This document shows, piece by piece, positions 12,441-26,600 of a stretch of 64,000 nucleotides of DNA. The stretch spans positions 1 through 64,000 of the forward strand of contig BGZK01000158.1 in NCBI GenBank assembly GCA_005406025.1. The letters run 5' to 3'. The number at the start of each line of letters is the position of its first letter. Within the stretch, counting starts at the first letter, position 1. The notes under the pieces were generated by a model that searched no databases, was not told the DNA's origin, and was given only the letters and a program-made list of their open reading frames with translations. Origin of the DNA: Eumeta japonica (taxonomy: Eukaryota; Arthropoda; Insecta; Lepidoptera; Psychidae). Position numbers and translations under genes: made by a program.

Positions 12441-14279
12441 ACCACTTTCTTGCAGTTGGAGAAAGTCAATGAATGATATTTGCTTCACATTGAATAATTA
12501 AAGCTTTTTCGATATTGACAATAATATCGAAAATTATGTAATAATGATCTTCTTTTATATATTTAAAATAAATTTTATATATTTAAAAAAAATGATTCAT
12601 CTTCTTTTAGTGGTAATTACTATCGTACATAAATAAAATCACATAAAGATGATTTGTACAGAATCGACAATTACTATATCAAACTAAATTATTCGTCAAT
12701 AGCTTTTAAAGATTGTGTAACATATTAAATCGTATTGTTTGTGATTAATGAAAAAGAAAAAAAGAAGAATAATAACAAATAATGTGTAACAATTTTAAGA
12801 TCTATTAAAAGTGAAAAAACAATAGATACAATGCTTAGATTTCTGTGCCACAACAAAAGACGGCGCACGAGCATCATATACATTTAACCATTTTTTAAGT
12901 CGCTACCAGATGACACAGAAAACACGTTTTAAGGAATTCGCCAAATCGGCTCATTGTAAGTCGATATAAATTCTTTATGTCAAAAAAATCGACATTAGAT
13001 CCAAACTGAATTTTGTATACATGATTAAGAAACCTTCGAGTGCACGTGTTTGCGGACCGTACCTAATTAAAACAGAAAAATTTTTGACAAAACACGCGCC
13101 CCCTGCGAGCCTAAAAGAGCATTTTCTTTTTTCACAAATTCTAATTGCAATTATGGAAAATAAACAGGCAGATCTTGCTGTATGTCTAACGGATATACAT
13201 TACTTATATAGTTTTTCTTTTACAATAAATTCAATAAAGTTGTTTAATGATTTGCAAAAAAAAAAACACGTTAACAGTTTAAAACTCACCTGAAAAAGTG
13301 ACTTTTCGTTAAAGGAGAATTTTAAAGGAAGTCGTGGTGTTTTAGTTGGTCCAACATCTATTATCATCTGACAAATCGATTTATTAATCTGACTATATTA
13401 TACAAAAAAGAAATCACACTACCTTTTTATATCATGAATGTCCCTTTTTCGTATTGAATTAGAAAAGTGTAACATCTAACCTGGTAATTCAGTTTTAACC
13501 AAGAACTTTATTTGCATTGTACCATTATTTTTTTCGTAGAATTTGTGTATTCTGTACTAATATTTATATAATTTGTACTAATACTAAATAATGTTACATA
13601 TTATGTGGTGGAGACATGCTGTTACCAACTCAGCTACAGGACAAGGCGCCGACCCAAAAGTTCGAGATACTAGACTCACAGAATACGGGCGTAAAGTAGC
13701 AGCTTTCACTATCTCATTGTGTCCAGTGAGTGAGAGTTCCGGTGTCCAACTCCCCCCTCGACAAACAGCATACTCCTCCCTTCGAAAGATATCTTATTCC
13801 TTCTAAAAAGTATGAGAATGCACTGACTCTTTAGTGGTTGTCAGTGTAAGTGGACAGCGATGACCTGATACTCTCTCTTGAATAGCATGCTCGTTTGCTT
13901 CTTAGAAACGTTATAAAAAAAGAAGAAAAAAAATGTCATTTACTGCACTTAAATCGCCCAAAACAATTTACTTAATAACAAGGCAAATAATGAAAACAAT
14001 AATAAATAAAACGACAATTGGCAAATAAAGCGTCTATGCAACTGAACTGAACGTTGTTTTCAAAACTGAAACTTTGTTGTGCTTAATACAATTAATCTAC
14101 GGTTGAGGGTGGCTATAAGTAGGTTGACATTCTCCAAAGGGTGGCGCATTCATGAACTTTGAATTCGGAGAAAGTTTTACACGGATAATTTTTAAATATT
14201 AAAGACAGTACGCGGTTTAATCGTATGCCAGTACAATTATATCCTTAAAATTAGTGCATATAGTTTTGCCTTTATAACC
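12441..14279. other. AT-rich intergenic DNA
   Basis: No gene recognised. A small inverted pair, tttcgatatt / aatatcgaaa, lies near 12,508-12,532. Open frames at 13,021-13,293 and 13,591-13,806 (+) show no family features. Confidence 0.4.
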
Positions 14280-14355
14280 CACAGTCATGCAGTGAGTGGT
14301 ACGTCATAGGCTTGACCTTTGACATCTTTGATTTACCACTCACTGCATGACTGTG
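14280..14355. repeat. Perfect 22-bp inverted repeat with 32-base loop
   Basis: The arm at 14,280-14,301 is an exact reverse complement of 14,334-14,355, with a 32-base spacer between them. The predicted transcript on either strand would fold into a 76-base stem-loop, within the size of an insect pre-miRNA. However, the stem is perfectly paired and I do not recognise a known miRNA in either arm. It could instead be a small inverted-repeat element or a template-switch product. Confidence 0.7.
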
Positions 14356-16935
14356 CGTCATTCGAGGTGGCTGGTATCGCATCCGTTGGCAGTTTTAATG
14401 CTCCCGACATCTTGGTGAATGTGACCGTCTGAATTTTCCTGAAGATGTGCCTAATTAGCATGAAATATACGTACAATTGCAACTAATTAACTGGCAGATA
14501 AGATAAATAGAAAATCAACACTTACTTAGGTGTTCGACTTTGTCAATCCTATCGAATTAATTTTCAATTCGTTGGATGAGGATTCTTAATGAAAGAACAG
14601 ATTCCAGGATCAGGGATGGGTTGCATGCTGCTTGTTACGTGTCGCAGGTAAGCGTCTAATAATGAATTTTCGCGAAATAACACGTTGTGCAATATAATGT
14701 TGTAGATCTGGTTTATTGTCGTACTCGTATTAGTAACGCCTCACGAAACTCAAACAAGATCCTTGAACACGATTTCGCGATGTAATACTTAATTATAAGT
14801 TATCTTACCATAAGTGCTTATTGCGTGGCGTAGAACCAGGATAAATAAATAAGATCGAACTTTTAATTAGGTGTCTAAATACCTTATGTTCAGTAGAAAT
14901 TTCCTATTTCTTTTTTTCGTGATTAGTCCCTATTATACTATAATATTAAAATCGCAATTAGTGATTGTAATATTATATGAGATATACCTAAATAGCAATT
15001 CTTTTTGAAGTAAGTCAATCTCTCTGTGTCTGCGTCATTCAAAAAGCTTGTGTAAATTAAAAGGAAGAGTCTTTTTATTTGAGCTATCATCTGCCTAGTC
15101 AACGGCATAAGTATTTCGGAATTAACGTTCCATCATCATGATGTTAAATTGACCGGCATACTTAATTTTATCGCTAATTAACTACGAGATCCCTTAGGTA
15201 CTTTGCGCCAAGATTTATATTTTTCGCCCCGAAGCGAGTACATCCCCTTAACGCGCTACGCATTTCGAAAATTCAGAGACGAGGGGATGCAACCCCCCAG
15301 TTAAAAGACTTACCTATCTGCATTTTTATCGAAATCAGAAGGCGTACCACCCCATTCAATTTTCGGAAGAAAAATTAATTAAAGCACGAGCTACCAACTT
15401 TCCAGCGCAGCGCCGCCCGGACGAACTTTTATGTTTGATGTGGACGAAACGGTAAAGAAATTAAAGGGAATTTTTAATAAATTCACCCCAACCAATGTAG
15501 ATTTTAGAGAAATTAGTTATTATGGATTTCCGAACGAACTTTTACATATGAGCTCTGGCATTACCTTTACATTGTATTGATAGACAATTAAAATATATTA
15601 TTTAAATTCAACATGATATAATAATAATGTGTTATGTAATATATATTTATTCAAATTCTTATCATAATTCTCTGCTTAATTTTAATGATTCTAAACGCGC
15701 GTATGATATCAAATAACAACATTATAAATCAAAAATGGGGTTTTTTAATAACATTTATAATAACGAAGTTAAAAGTTAAATAAAAAAGAAATTGCAGCGT
15801 ATTATACGTAATTGAAAATCCATCCACCGTGATTGCATTAAGTGGCAAACAACAGAAAAAAAACCCTCGAAATAGCACCCGAAGAAAAAACATTCACACC
15901 ATTAAAATTCGGTTCGCACACGGGGTACGACCTGAAGCAAAAAAAAAAGGTTAAAAAAATCTAAATAAAAAACGCCACTTTGCAGGGGTGCCGTTTTTCT
16001 ACCTGACGAATTATTGAACTGTTAAACCGATAGATTGTTATGCCAATAACGTTTAAACAGTTCATTCAACTTTGGCACGGGTTAGTGTACAATGACTTGC
16101 GCACGCGACTCTAAAGTAGTAACTCAAATAAAGTCGCACCCGTTTATGGATTGGTCGATGTATCGGTATTCATAATGATGATTTTGACGAAATTGATTTC
16201 TTCATTCGGTTAGTCGATTGCCACGTTATTTTAATTTGTACTTTAGTATCTGTTAAACTAGTGGTTGCTATACTGGGAAGATTGAATAAAAGAACATTAT
16301 ACACCTTCACCTATGGCTCTGTCCGTGTGATAATAGCATGAATCCCTTCATGTTTTATATCGATTCTTTTGTATCGATCGTTAATGCTATCCACCGAGAT
16401 CTCGAACCCGGTAACGGTTTTATCTCAATATATAAAGGTGTAATGATAAGAGAGTGTGATGTGCTTCAAAACCATACAGACAACGTTTTAAAATAATTTC
16501 CCATATACAGACACAGATCACATTTTAAGAGAGTTACTTAGGCGGTATGTCAAGATGTCTAGTTCTTTAGCTAGAGTCCATCAACGCACCTGTGAAAACC
16601 GCATTCGATTCGATATATTAGGTTTTTACGTGATGAACGAACAAACGTACAGACAGACAGATAAAAAAAAAATATAAAGTTATTGTTTTGGTCTTTATTC
16701 TTTTATAAAGATTCTCCCAAATAATTTTTTTGTTAGTTTTTCTCAAGTACAGACGTCGATCAGACACAGTTTTATTATGTGTTTCTATAGACGTAGTCAA
16801 TAGCAATACAATGCAAATACATATCCTACCTACCACTTGAAATTTTCCAGTAAGATTGCTGTGACATTAGTGTAGATTTAATAAAATTATACAATACAGT
16901 TAGATACATATATTTATGTACCGAATTGAATAAAA
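14356..16935. other. AT-rich intergenic DNA with short GC-rich stretches
   Basis: Nothing coding recognised. A GC-rich, possibly conserved interval lies at about 15,220-15,440. The rest is AT-rich with no repeat boundary I can define. Confidence 0.35.
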
Positions 16936-17223
16936 TTAATTCCATAAAAAATCATTAGTTTTAATCAAAGTTATGGAAGTTCTAATTGAAATATTCTTCT
17001 CATTCAAGGTTATTTTTTTCACGGAAAATATTTATCGAAAAGCAATTCATTCTTTGCTTAGCGCAAACTAATTAATTCTATTTCAATAGTCAAACAAAGC
17101 AGTTAGAATGGGTAGTGTCATGCCGGCGGCGGGGTGGGTGGTAAGCTCACCCCGTCTTTAGCTCTACACCCGTCCCCACTATTTTCACGTACGATTTAAT
17201 TTTTAACTACCCCCTACCATCAT
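16936..17223 (+). repeat. Copy A of a ~290-bp inverted duplication (mate at 27,061-27,353)
   Basis: Nearly the whole stretch can be aligned by eye to the reverse complement of 27,061-27,353. Shared blocks include 'agttatggaagt', 'aattaattctatttcaata', the GC-rich core 'gcggcggggtgg', 'taagctcacccc' and 'gatttaatttttaactac'. Similarity runs through AT-rich and GC-rich parts alike and stops at both ends. No terminal inverted repeats or open frame are seen, so it may be a dispersed repeat or a duplicated regulatory element. Confidence 0.7.
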
Positions 17224-17925
17224 CGCTCCTGATCCCCGTGATTGCTGTCCCATTCTCAATCTCCCAGTTCCGTACTTCGCAGCATCCGATCAAATAATCC
17301 CACAGCAACACAGACATTGAAAATGTACTGGCGCTACTTTTTTTTATAAAACGATCCCGATACTGGATGCAATTTCAGTCTTGGACCAGCTATGATTTTG
17401 CATCTCTCTCGGCCATGGCTATTATCGATAATCGATAGCCAAAAATAAAATAAATTTATTATACATTCACATATGTACGTGTGACGTACGTGATAACGAC
17501 GCCGCAGGATGGTGTATACTAAAAGAAGATTGTTCTGAGAAATTGTTGAAATTTTTAAAAGATCTTCCAAATCGTACTATTGGCTCTTAGTATTATTTAT
17601 TATGCCAAATATTTTTATATTTATTTTATTAGTATAAGTAATAAGTTTGGTTTTCCATCTTCTATAAATTAATCTTGTGAAAGTGGCAAATTAATTACGC
17701 CGCTATTAGATAATTTTTTCGAACGACCCTCCGAACAAAAAGTAAGATCATTTAGTTCACTTTAAAATTTTGTGACTTTTCAATTCGTCACAGAAATAAT
17801 TATTACAACGGATATATCACCTGCGACTCGACATGCGTTGAATTAATATGAAAAACGACTCATTATTTGCGTTCGCTAAAAAGTGTCTTCTACCAACTAC
17901 TCTTCAGATAAACATAAGATTGACT

Positions 17926-18190
17926 GCCTGATTGGCGCAGTGGTAGTGACCCTACTTGCTGGGATAAGGGCGTAGGTTTGATTCCCACACTAGACAAACA
18001 TTTATTCATTTGATTGAAAATTAATGTCTGTCTTGAGTCTGGATGTTCCTATGCATTGTATGTATATATTTATATTAAAGAAAGTAAATATGTATTATGT
18101 CAACTATCTGGTACTCATAATACAAGTCTCTTTGCTTAGTTTGGAACCGGATGTTGCTGTGTATATATACGTCCGAAAATATTATTATTT
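17926..18190 (+). repeat. tRNA-derived SINE, Metulj-like (lepidopteran)
   Basis: It opens with 'gcctgattggcgcagtggta' containing the A box, and the B box 'ggtttgattcc' is at 17,975-17,985. The body '..gtctgtcttgagtctggatg..' and '..aactatctggtactcataat..' and the 3' section '..gcttagtttggaaccgg..' follow. This order matches, from memory, the tRNA-derived SINEs abundant in butterflies. It is diverged and thus old. The AT-rich tail fades near 18,190. Members are transcribed by RNA polymerase III and moved by a partner LINE. Confidence 0.75.
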
Positions 18191-18868
18191 GTTTACGTAC
18201 CGGCAGTCACTCGGCAGCTTCGTTGGGCGTTATGGGCTATGAAAGTTAATGAAAAAAAAAAAACAGATAATTTAAAACCATTTACAAATGATCGAAATCC
18301 CATATCGCACACGGAGTATCGTGGCGATCAGTGAACAAGAGAACTTCAAATTAACGTAGGATAAGAATGGTGTTGCGTGCGAGGGCAATTACGGGTCGTA
18401 TTATTGGTAAATATTTAATACACCGGGATCGAGATCGGGATCAGGCAAAAATCAACAACAAGACTCGAATTGTAATTAAGATTGAAACCAAAAAGTCAAA
18501 GAAACAGCGGAGAGAAAGAAAGTTCAGTTCTAAAGCGTGACCGGAATCCATAGACGTGGAAAAAAAGAGAAGATGCCCAGTCGCTTACCATTTCGACGGT
18601 GAAAAATGGCTCAAAGTGTACATGATGTTTCTGTCTCACGTTTTACGATACCGTTTCGTTGTACCAAAGAAAAAAAAGGGAAGGAACATTATTTATCATC
18701 TGAAATTTCATACGAAATATCATACAATGAGGTACATTTTTAAATACAAAGGGAACAAGTAACGATCATTTTGTGATTGGAAGACAATAAGTTCTATTTT
18801 TTTACAATTTACACGTGCTGTTCTAAAATAAGAATCGTACGTCTTGTTTTAAAGAATTAAAATAATAT

Positions 18869-18896
18869 TAAACCACTCCACTGACGGAGTGGTTTA
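18869..18896. repeat. 11-bp perfect stem-loop
   Basis: The arm taaaccactcc (18,869-18,879) is the exact reverse complement of 18,886-18,896, with a 6-base loop, and pairing resumes outside after a one-base offset. Its function is unknown. Resemblance to a bacterial terminator is coincidental in this genome. Confidence 0.6.
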
Positions 18897-19643
18897 TATT
18901 ATCTTAAATATTTTTTATTGTTTTTTTGTATATATGAAAAGAATCATAGTATACTTTTCTTCATAATAAAACTTAACGTCGTAATCACCTAAGATTTAAA
19001 TTTATATGAACCTTTAATTTCATAATGACGGCTAAAATGTACATGAAATAATTTGATAATTTTTAAAATATATAAAGTATAGTAATATGAAACTTTCTTA
19101 TTAGTTATATAATAATATGAAGATTAATTAAACATTTAACATATTTTTGATGAACATAATATTTTTATATAATTTGCTAAAAATCAAACTGAAATATAAT
19201 TAACATAATTATTTTTGAAATAGGTTTAATCTATTGTATGATTTCTTTTTAGAGGTAATTTTAAGATTTGTATAAATATAAAACAAATAATGAATAAAAA
19301 AAAATAAAAAAGGCTACTCCAGTAGTAAAGAACATTTTCTATTGTTATGCGATAAAATAATATGACAACGCAAGAAATAAGAGACCGGTGTTGCTTACGT
19401 GTATTTATTTTAAATCGGTATATATCTCGGCTTTTGATGCTACTTCAAATGAAGAAATGCAAAATACTCATTGAATACTCATTATAATACACGATTGGGC
19501 ACCCACTATAAATAAACAAAATATTGCTTATCGAAAATAAGAAATACCATCCTTTTTCATAGCTTTTTACGTGACATTTATGCATTTTTTAACAGAATAC
19601 TTCGACATCATAACGGAAGGTGCGACGAAATTACACTGAATGC

Positions 19644-19677
19644 AATGAGTGCTAAACTATCCGTTTTAGCACTCATT
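19644..19677. repeat. 13-bp perfect stem-loop
   Basis: The arm aatgagtgctaaa at 19,644-19,656 is the exact reverse complement of 19,665-19,677, with an 8-base loop. It lies in intergenic sequence with no neighbouring gene. Confidence 0.6.
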
Positions 19678-21894
19678 TACTGCGGCCGTTTTTAAGCGCG
19701 GGACTGTGCATCTTCTCTTTTTTATAGATCAATGCCGGAATCACGTCTATTGTTGAAAGAGGATTCGCTCGATCAGATGAAGAAATTCATTTTATTTCGC
19801 GAGTGAAACCCTAAACAAAAGGTAGTGATTAAACATAAAATTATTACTACTCACAACTATGTAAATTAAAGTTACCTAAGTTATTTTTAGATACATATAT
19901 GGAATAGTGTTTTAATCAGTCGTTTAATGGAATTACGTTAAATATCTTATATTGATTACCACCACATATGAGCGCATTTGTTTATTCTCAATAGTCAATG
20001 CACTTCTTTCTTAATCGTAGTAGGTGTACCTCTTTAGAAACCAAACTCCTACCAGCTGGTAGTTCACAGTACTCGCCCTTTTTTACAAGCGGAACAGGTC
20101 TTGTTGACCTTCGCGAGGGTCCCCGTCCGTTAGTGCGACCGGTTCCATTCTCAGCCCTCGAACTTGAAATTATTCTTTTTGTGAAACCGACAGTCGCATG
20201 GTATTGCGCTTTATATATATTTTTATTATCATTATTTTTAAATGTAATTTATCGAGAATATAGCAAACAAATATTTTTTATTTATAAAACACTCATAAAT
20301 TAACATGGGAATCTACGACTTCATTTTTTAATAGTATCTCACAAAAATAAAATCTTAGATTTATAAAAATTATTGCATTAAAAAATACTTTTTCGATATG
20401 TAGAAGCGAATGTCATGATACCATACCTAAGCTAAGGATATAGGCTTATGGGTACCAAGCTCAAAAATAGAAGTAGCATATGTTACTTCTATATCAGCAG
20501 TAGGTGAAGTTCGCGCACTTTGGTCTTAAATCTATACATAAAACGGGCAAGAATACTGTGACAGTCAATGCAATAATTAATAAACAATGAAAAGAAAGGT
20601 ATTTTTCAACCATTTATAATCAATCGCATTTGAGTCAGAAACGATTGAAATTCTGAAGAAATATTATTTATGACTTATGTTAAAAGTAAATAATTTAATT
20701 AGCCAAATAAACATTACCGCTACGGTTTTACTCCAGACACTTCTCACCACGTTGTGTAATTTCATAGATTTTCCTTAAACCACCTACAGCTACTCAGCGA
20801 AAAACAATAATATTTCATTGTCCGATTGCTTTCCGATGCGACATATCTATATATACTGTTACGTAACAAAACTTTAACTAATAAAAATATTGTAAAAACT
20901 CTATAAATTTATGGAAACAAAACAAATAAACAATAAAGCACACGTCACAGTCTGATATTTTTGTCCGAATAATGTAAGTCACCAATCGGCGTACTCAGTT
21001 TTGTAAGGAATGTGAACGCACGTTGTTTACAAATCTGTGTGTCATGGAGATGAGCATAGAATAAAAGACACTCGTAAGAACTTGCATTGATTTGGTTTAG
21101 GGTTGGCACACATGCTGTCAATGGATACAGTTATGTATCGATCGGTTAGAAGTGTCACTTAAGAATTCATCGCTATCCAGGAATATGCAATTCTATTGGA
21201 GTTACCCCTAAAATTCAAAAGATTTGAATTACCTTAATTTTGAACAATATAAATTTTTCAGATTTTGTTATGGGATATACTAAATATGTTCTTGCAGCAT
21301 TGTTAGGACAGTCAAATGAAAAACCAATCATTTTATACTGTGTAATTTCAAGTATCTCATTTATTTTATAATAGTGGACGTAATTTACATTATACAAATG
21401 CCATGGTTAATACCTATACTGTTTTTAATATAGTAAGTACCCGGGCAACCGAGTTTTGCTCTGTCTATTTGGAATTTGCATTGGAAATGTGATAAGTTGC
21501 AACGGGAAAAATTACTCATAGTCATTTCCAATAATAAATACTTCAATACGTTGTGTGTTTTCAACAACGGCATGTGTTGTTGATAACTAATAACATAAGA
21601 ACAAGGTAATATACCTTTAAAATTTTACTAAATAAAGCTACATTTTAAAAAAATCTTTCTTCCAGGAAAGATATTCATTCATATAGATAAACTTGAAAAG
21701 CAATACTTCAACGTAGAACTCGACATTGAATTGGTAAGGAGTTTCTGGGTTAGCCGTGTATATTGTGTGTATCTACAAGAATTTGTCACTTATAGTAATA
21801 GGATATCTTCTCACATATAGCGATCTAATGGAATTCGATAAAAAAAAAAAACTAAATTTTTCAGACGGGAAACGTTGAAAAGCAGAAATCCGAT

Positions 21895-22110
21895 AATAAA
21901 TCGCGCGTCGACGTCAAAACGGCAACTGACATAATTATCGTTCCGAACTTTGGTCGGGCTCCGGCCGAGAGGCGCGGCTCCTCCCACGGAGGGCTCTCCC
22001 TCCGTTCTGCCCTCTGCCGGCTTTTCATTTAGACTCACATTATCGCCGTCTTAATATACACTTTTACGAGTTTCTCCTTCGGCTAAGCGGGCGTTGGGAT
22101 TAAATTTTCC
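21895..22110. promoter_or_regulatory. GC-rich patch, function unknown
   Basis: A GC-rich, CpG-containing patch in AT-rich surroundings. It includes a short perfect hairpin, cggaggg / ccctccg, at about 21,987-22,004. An open frame on the minus strand here has compositionally biased sequence with no domain. It is a candidate regulatory element by composition only. Confidence 0.25.
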
Positions 22111-24554
22111 CCGAGGGAGATATAATTCAGTCAACTTTCACTTTTTTTTTTATGTCGACGAATTTCACTTTTTTCCGTTTTTGTCAGAAGGAAAACGTTC
22201 CGAGATTGACTTATTACGGTTCGGGCGTGTAAGAGTTCGTGTAATAAATTTATGAGGGCGTTTGATGAGCCGCGTATCGGAGTTAATGAAAAATGACCCA
22301 AAACCGAAGACGCATAAAAATAATTTTCTAAAGCCTCAGTGTTTCCGAATGTACAATGACCATTAATAACATAACGCAATACTAAGTCGATTCGTAAGAG
22401 GAGTGAGTAATGACCACAGATTTATGTTTCTTACGATCCTTACATATCCCACTTTATTTAACTAAATTCCTATACTTTTAACTGGAACTTCGAACGTCTA
22501 AAGGTCAGTATTCAAGCTGTAACCTGAACAATCATCTACAAGGAATGTAGATGATTTGTCCAGGTGATTTATCGGATGTTTGTGCTTTTATGAATTTCTT
22601 GCCTGGTCCTTGGCCGATTCTGATTCCGGTTCTAGCGCTCGCCATATGCATTGTACGTTTCTGCCATCTGACTGACCGACCATAGAGCGGTATATGTATG
22701 GTTTTGTATATGAAACATTATACATGATTATGTCGATGTTTCGTAATTAGTGCCATGTCGTACCGCTATTAATTGTCCAACAATATACAACCACTTTCCA
22801 CCACCACGAAAATGTTGGCCTGTGGTTGAAACTGAAAAAGTCGTGTCCTTTGGGATTCTAAAGGATCGAATCGAATACAGCAGAGAAACCAAATGGGCAT
22901 TTGTGCTGTATTGCAGTGACCTCTAATATTTCAAAAATTAATTTTTGTGTTTTTAAACTTTATTACAAAATTCAAATTATTAAGACATACTTCCAAACTC
23001 ATATTGGGTCAATGATGGAAGAGCTATGATCTAAAACGCTCTTCTTGAGATTGCTTACAATAGTAGGTTCAAGAGGTACACTAGTTATGTTTTGTGTCGT
23101 CTTCAGCTAAATAAGACCAATATGTCGTGCAAAACTAAATTTTCTGTGCTGTATAATTTCTATTAACAAATATCTACTTGGTTAAAAGTACGTATTCCAA
23201 AGATACTATTTAAAAAGTTACATACGAAGCTTTAAGCAATTCCATTGTATTAGCAGTTGCTTAATATAGGACCTGATTAAATAATTTTTTTTTGGTCTTA
23301 TTGTTATTATTGTTTTTTTTTTAAAGCACGTTCAATGTTTCATTAAACCCACAGCGAAAGTATAACGAGGTCATGTCATAAGTCGTCCATAAGTATATAG
23401 GTATTTTCGCAACGTAAAATAATCTATGTTTATATGTTCTTAGATACAAGTAAATACAGATATACGGTAATTCGTAATCAACGCATTATAGATTTAAAAC
23501 TAAACTGTTATAAACATAAACAGGTTTTGTTTGAATACTAAAAATTTACTATGACTTCCTTCGACGATTACACCATATAATATACCATTATCATGTTCAG
23601 TCATTTATTCATATACGAATGAATCGCCTCTTTTAAGCTCTAATTATTTTCCATGAGCTTATAAGACAGTCCTATCATGCGAATATTCAATGGAATATTG
23701 TAGTATATAATGCTATTCCATTTTTAGACACCTTGTTTCTTTCTCGATGCACTTGACCTTTGGGAATATTTCTTTCTTTACTTTCTGGTTCCTTTAAATG
23801 AAAGTCCATTATTTTTAAATGTGGATATTTTAATTTGGATCATCACTAGTTATAGTTATTTCAAATCGTTCGTTGAGCACTCATCATGAAAAGTGGCTCC
23901 GACATTAGACATACACGTCGAAAAACTGCACCTGAAAGAGCCCTAAGGAACGAGCATTTTGTTTTATGAAGGGTGTGGTGTGACTGCCCTATATATTTAG
24001 TTACTGGCAGAAGAAATAAGAACTGCACAGTAGACCATCTTTGCCAGCTATGTCCTTTTCTTTTCCTTTTCGATTCGTAGCATCTTTGTGGTGCGACAAA
24101 TATGAGTTAAATATGGCTGGCGTATTTGCCGATATACGTATTTAACGGCAAAAAAATGACATTTATTGCATCAACATTTTATTATAATGAGCCTGAATTT
24201 TCACACGAATAGAACCTGTAATTCATGCGCTTTCTGATTTTGATAGCTATTATGAAATACAACTAGACTTTTTCGTCTTATAAGATAAATATAAGTATGT
24301 ATGGTTTAGTCCGAAAACGGGGCGGTTTGAAGTTATATATAGTGACGAGAGTGGAAAGAGGTATGATGAGGTAGCTAGGCGTTTGGACGAATGAAAATAG
24401 ACAGACAAAAGAAATATATAAGCAAAGCAAATATGTGTGATAGAAAGATCGACAACGGGCGCATTATAAAATTTTATACAAATCTTATAATCATCTTAAT
24501 AATTTTAATCAGAGGGAACTGATTATACCTCACATGAAGCGATTGATGTCAACG

Positions 24555-24625
24555 AAAAAGAAACGTATGTAAAGATCGTGTACTTGTGTGGTCACTGCTT
24601 ACCCTTCTAGGAAATAGGCGTGAGC
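24555..24625 (+). repeat. LINE 3'-tail fragment
   Basis: 'gtatgtaaagatcg', 'gtgtggtcactgcttaccc' and 'ggaaataggcgtgagc' occur in the order expected for the 3' end of a LINE widespread in Lepidoptera. The same tail, more diverged, is at 58,864-58,925. It is an isolated tail with no reverse-transcriptase remnant upstream. Confidence 0.5.
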
Positions 24626-26600
24626 TTGTTTATACGCAGAATAGTTTAATTAAACTCATAAAATCCATTAAGCTATTGTTGCGCTCAAACAATAGTGAGG
24701 AGGCGTGGCTCAGAAGTCACAATGGCCTCCGACTGGTCATGAAAACAATTAATTTCGTTGCCGTACTTCCATAATTAGAACTACACAAATGAAAAAAACC
24801 TTTAAACAATTCAATAGGCGGAGTCGTTTGTATTCAACTTATGTAGAACTTGAACCTGAGAATTGGGGACCATTTGGAACACTGCCACACTGATAAGATC
24901 CTGGATTTATTCATTGGAATTAGTTATAAAATGTAATGTATCATTTAAAGTATTAAATTGATGGAAATTATAGGTGTATCCCAGCCAATCTTTACAGTTA
25001 TGTGTGAGTTATGATTTAGTGATTTTAGTATTATTATCTTTACTAATACATTGTTAATTTATCTGATTGGATACTCAACAAATACTTTAATATCGGAAAA
25101 AATCCGAAGAACATTTAGTTCCTCGGGTTACAATAAATAAATTCAAAAAATAAATAAATAGGGCTTTTCAAAAGCTTCACACAGATTTTGATGCGCTCTT
25201 TTATTATAAGCATTGTGCTTCATCAGTATATAATTAAAATAACTACTGAATTCAAAATTTTATGCATATTAAGGACAGAACAAGATAAAAATAACATCGC
25301 ATAACACTTCAATGTGATTGTTAAAAGAAGGGATAACAGAAAATAAATTTGCAACTTTAACTTGACAGGTTCAACTAGAGTATTTTTACTTACAAAATAA
25401 AAACACGCGCTTCATATTGACAACTGCGGGATAGAATGCTCAATTAGATAACAATCAAGTTAATAATTCTATTGTTTTTGTATATATTGATTTTTTTTTC
25501 TCATCCACTACCCTAATATTTAACAAATCGGTTCATGTTAAACTATAGGCACCATATCTTCTTGAACACAGTACAATAGAATGTGTTTTAATTGCAGCTC
25601 AAAAAAAAAGCCAGGGGTTGGGGTGGCATAAGCACATAATGTACGAGAAGCGGACAAATAAGGAAAAAGGGCTGGGTCGTTGGCAACGAAAAAAATTGCG
25701 AGGGTGGACGAATTACCCCCCGCATCTTTTTTGCTAACTTTTTTTTTGACGTGTCGGAGGGTAGACAAGTAATCGCGATGAGTGACATTTCAATATATAT
25801 TCGGTAGTTATAGACCGATCGAGCCCTTCGTTCGGTGCGCTAGTCAAATTTCGGAGGGGTGAGTTGGGCTGCCATGTTTTTTTTGTTCATTGTTTTTTTC
25901 CAAAACGATTGTTTTCAGCTACCAAGTTTTATTTTAATCAAGATTTACCCACAAATCGATATATAACAAAATGAAATAGACAATGAATATTGTAAGTTGT
26001 AAGTTGCATCACCGAATAATACGATCTTACATAAATATCACATTTCATTAATCTATAGGAATACAAGAACATAATATACTTAAACTAATATAGACATATT
26101 TTAGTATGTGGAAGTTAAAAACAAAAATATCCTTAATTAAAAATGAGGAGGTCAGTTACAGAAATTAAGTGAACATAGAACAAAAACGGATTGGAAATTT
26201 AAAAGAACTTTTATTGCCTTAACTTAAGTTACAAAAATAAAACAAAATTACTATAATATAAGATGTCTGTAATTGAAATATTTGTTATAATACTAATAAA
26301 GAAATACGTATTTCAATGTTTTAGAAATTCAGGTTGAAATGTGAGCGAAATTTTGTATTGGGTTTTGTATCTTTTAAAACTTATTATTAATGATCACTTT
26401 AATATTTTAAAAGCTATAAATATTAATTTGATACAACGAATTGTGAGCGCGATCGTTTACGAAACGATAGCAGATTCAAGATCGTAATCGAAAGTGGATC
26501 TACATCGTGATCGGGGGTGAGAGCGAAATGAGATTGAAATCTAAAGCCGAAGCTGCATTGAAAACTAAGAACGCATTTGAAGTCGGCGTCTATAGCTTGA
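24626..26600. other. AT-rich intergenic DNA
   Basis: No gene or element recognised. A moderately GC-richer stretch lies at 25,600-25,860. The rest is AT-rich, with poly-A/T runs. Confidence 0.35.

Larger units (their letters stand above)
18191..24550. other. Mostly AT-rich intergenic DNA
   Basis: No gene recognised. Besides the hairpins listed separately, a near-palindrome around atagaagta / tacttctat lies near 20,468-20,493 and an 8-bp hairpin (catctaca / tgtagatg) near 22,534-22,554. A 'cagcttcgttgggc' stretch at 18,211-18,224 resembles the ends of other dispersed repeats. Open frames at 18,556-18,762 and 19,998-20,303 (+) show nothing recognisable. Confidence 0.35.
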
